Source: Flavobacteriaceae bacterium (GTDB taxonomy: Bacteria > Bacteroidota > Bacteroidia > Flavobacteriales > Flavobacteriaceae). From it: 15,364 bases of DNA. Position numbers and translations under genes: made by a program. Location: assembly GCA_014763515.1 (NCBI GenBank), contig JACXVH010000011.1, positions 1-15,364 of the forward strand, in the 5' to 3' direction. Of the stretch, positions 14,205 to 15,364 are shown piece after piece. A model generated the notes under the pieces. It was not told the DNA's origin. It saw only the letters and a program-made list of their open reading frames with translations, and made no database searches. Within the stretch, counting starts at the first letter, position 1, and every line of letters begins with the position of its first letter.

Positions 14205-15230
14205 ATGAATGAATCAACCAAAGTTTATACACTTGCAATAGAAAGTTCTTGTGACGATACTTCTGCTGCTGTTTTATGTAACGACAAAGTATTATCTAAT
14301 ATTGTAGCTCGACAAGCTGTACATGAAGAATATGGCGGAGTTGTGCCTGAACTTGCTTCTAGAGCACACCAACAAAATATTGTACCTGTAATTGATGTAG
14401 CGTTAAAAAAAGCAGGAATAAACAAAGAAAGTTTAAATTGTATAGCCTTCACTCAAGGACCAGGATTAATGGGTTCTTTATTGGTTGGTGGTTCATTTGC
14501 TAAATCCTTAAGTATGGCTTTAGATGTTCCGCTTGTAGCGGTAAATCATATGAAAGCTCATATTTTAACACATTTTATAGACGAAGAAGGATTTGATAAA
14601 CCAACATTTCCGTTTTTAGCACTTACTATATCAGGTGGTCATACTCAAATTGTAAAAGTTAACAGCTTTTTCGATCTAGAAATTATTGGTGAAACTACAG
14701 ATGATGCTGTTGGTGAAGCGTTTGATAAATCAGCTAAAATACTAGGTCTTCCCTATCCTGGCGGACCATTAATTGATAAATACGCACAAGAAGGAAATCC
14801 GAAAGCTTTTCAGTTTACAAAACCCAAAGTAGATGGTTTGAATTTTAGTTTTAGCGGTTTAAAAACTCAAATACTGTATTTTATTCAAAAAAATGTGGCT
14901 CAAAATCCAAACTTTATTGAAGAAAACAAAGCAGATATTTGTGCTTCTATTCAACATACCATCATTACTATTTTAATGGATAAATTAAAATTAGCAGTAA
15001 AAGAAACTGGAATTAATCAAATTGCTATTGGTGGCGGTGTTTCTGCAAATTCTGGAATTCGCAAAACATTGAAAGAAGCAGAATCAAAATATGGTTGGAA
15101 AACTTATATTCCTAAATTTGAATATACAACAGATAATGCCGCTATGATTGGAATTGTAGGTTATTATAATTATTTAGAAAATAATTTTAGTGATTCTAAA
15201 GTAGTTTCAAAAGCAAGAATTGAATTCTAA
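14205..15230 (+). CDS. tsaD: tRNA N6-threonylcarbamoyladenosine transferase TsaD
   Basis: Catalytic subunit (Kae1/TsaD) that moves the threonylcarbamoyl group from TC-AMP to A37 of ANN-decoding tRNAs, acting with TsaB and TsaE in the cytosol; essential in most bacteria. The 341-aa product has the family length and motifs: AIESSCDDTSAAV (residues 11-23), VPELASRAHQQN (47-58), the metal ligands His115 and His119 in NHMKAH, SGGHTQIV, GEAFDKSAKILGLPYPGG, FSGLKTQ, GGGVSANS, and a C-terminal TTDNAAMIG carrying the third metal ligand Asp. The ATG at 14205 is preceded by an A-rich leader and is followed by a codon order typical of the family, so the start is secure. Divergent from tamB; the probable rsmE follows after 67 nt. 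Confidence 0.97.
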   Translation: MNESTKVYTLAIESSCDDTSAAVLCNDKVLSNIVARQAVHEEYGGVVPELASRAHQQNIVPVIDVALKKAGINKESLNCIAFTQGPGLMGSLLVGGSFAKSLSMALDVPLVAVNHMKAHILTHFIDEEGFDKPTFPFLALTISGGHTQIVKVNSFFDLEIIGETTDDAVGEAFDKSAKILGLPYPGGPLIDKYAQEGNPKAFQFTKPKVDGLNFSFSGLKTQILYFIQKNVAQNPNFIEENKADICASIQHTIITILMDKLKLAVKETGINQIAIGGGVSANSGIRKTLKEAESKYGWKTYIPKFEYTTDNAAMIGIVGYYNYLENNFSDSKVVSKARIEF

Positions 15231-15266
15231 AAAGTTATCGTCTGTAATTTATGGTTTATAATTTTT

Positions 15267-15292
15267 AAATTCGTAATTCTAAATTCGTAATT
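15267..15292. repeat. Short tandem repeat AAATTCGTAATT in the tsaD-rsmE gap
   Basis: Two identical 12-base copies (15267-15278 and 15281-15292) separated by CT, a 14-base period. They end 5 nt before the rsmE ATG. No promoter box is recognisable in this gap, so the repeat occupies what would be the leader. I recall TTCGTAATT-type intergenic repeats from other flavobacterial genomes, which I cannot verify here. Confidence 0.6.
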
Positions 15293-15297
15293 TTCAC

Positions 15298-15364
15298 ATG
15301 CAATTATTCTATAATTCCGAAATAAAAAATACTGATTCTTTTTTCTCTTTCGATAAAGAAGAAA
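15298..15364 (+). CDS. rsmE: Probable 16S rRNA (uracil1498-N3)-methyltransferase RsmE, N-terminal fragment
   Basis: The open frame starts at ATG 15298 and runs off the window after 22 codons plus one base. The visible residues (MQLFYNSEIKN, then FFSFDKEE) match the start typical of Bacteroidota RsmE, where a short PUA-like domain opens with an MxLFY strand and a 'FDKEE(S)xH' turn. RsmE methylates U1498 of 16S rRNA. The call rests on this short stretch and on its place after tsaD, an order I recall in flavobacteria; the methyltransferase domain is outside the window. Confidence 0.7.
   Translation, partial: MQLFYNSEIKNTDSFFSFDKEE

Overview
The window is a stretch of a low-GC (roughly 30% G+C by eye) member of the Bacteroidota, most likely the family Flavobacteriaceae. 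The pointers are: protein sequences of pfkA, gapA, tsaD and tamB that read as flavobacterial; no clear Shine-Dalgarno sequences; several matches to the Bacteroidota promoter (TTG about 17-21 nt before TAnnTTTG); and a tsaD/tamB divergent pair followed by an rsmE-like start, an arrangement I recall from flavobacteria. I cannot name the genus. No rRNA, tRNA, CRISPR array or insertion sequence was seen, and no gene-free stretch exceeds 300 bases.

Left edge (1-960): an accessory-looking block of three small, unrecognised genes on the minus strand, read from right to left: a basic 108-aa protein, a 75-aa helical-hairpin protein with a Cys-rich turn, and a 53-aa membrane peptide. They overlap one another (17 nt, then a TAATG junction), so they look like one translationally coupled unit. 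The leader before them is about 130 nt long and carries three perfect inverted repeats. This is the least explained part of the window.

Plus-strand block (970-5413): a small acidic conserved-looking protein with its own promoter and terminator; a tight three-gene membrane operon (VTT/DedA-like protein, DUF3817 protein, YbdG-type mechanosensitive channel); an OmpA-family outer-membrane protein with a terminator; and a 132-aa helical protein of unknown function.

Minus-strand block (14100 down to 5410): tamB, pfkA, gapA, a GlcNAc-kinase-like sugar kinase, mgsA and a DUF2461 gene. Hairpin terminators follow gapA and the kinase. Functionally this joins the two committed steps of glycolysis (PfkA, GapA) with methylglyoxal synthase, the overflow outlet for the triose phosphate that lies between them, and a sugar kinase feeding amino-sugar metabolism. 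TamB is an envelope protein that works in lipid or outer-membrane-protein transport.

Right edge (14205-15364): tsaD (tRNA t6A modification), divergent from tamB with apparently overlapping promoters, followed by the first 22 codons of a probable rsmE.

The main oddities are the overlapping small-gene operon with its palindrome-rich leader, and tamB, which has no ATG, GTG or TTG codon before its obvious N-terminal membrane anchor.
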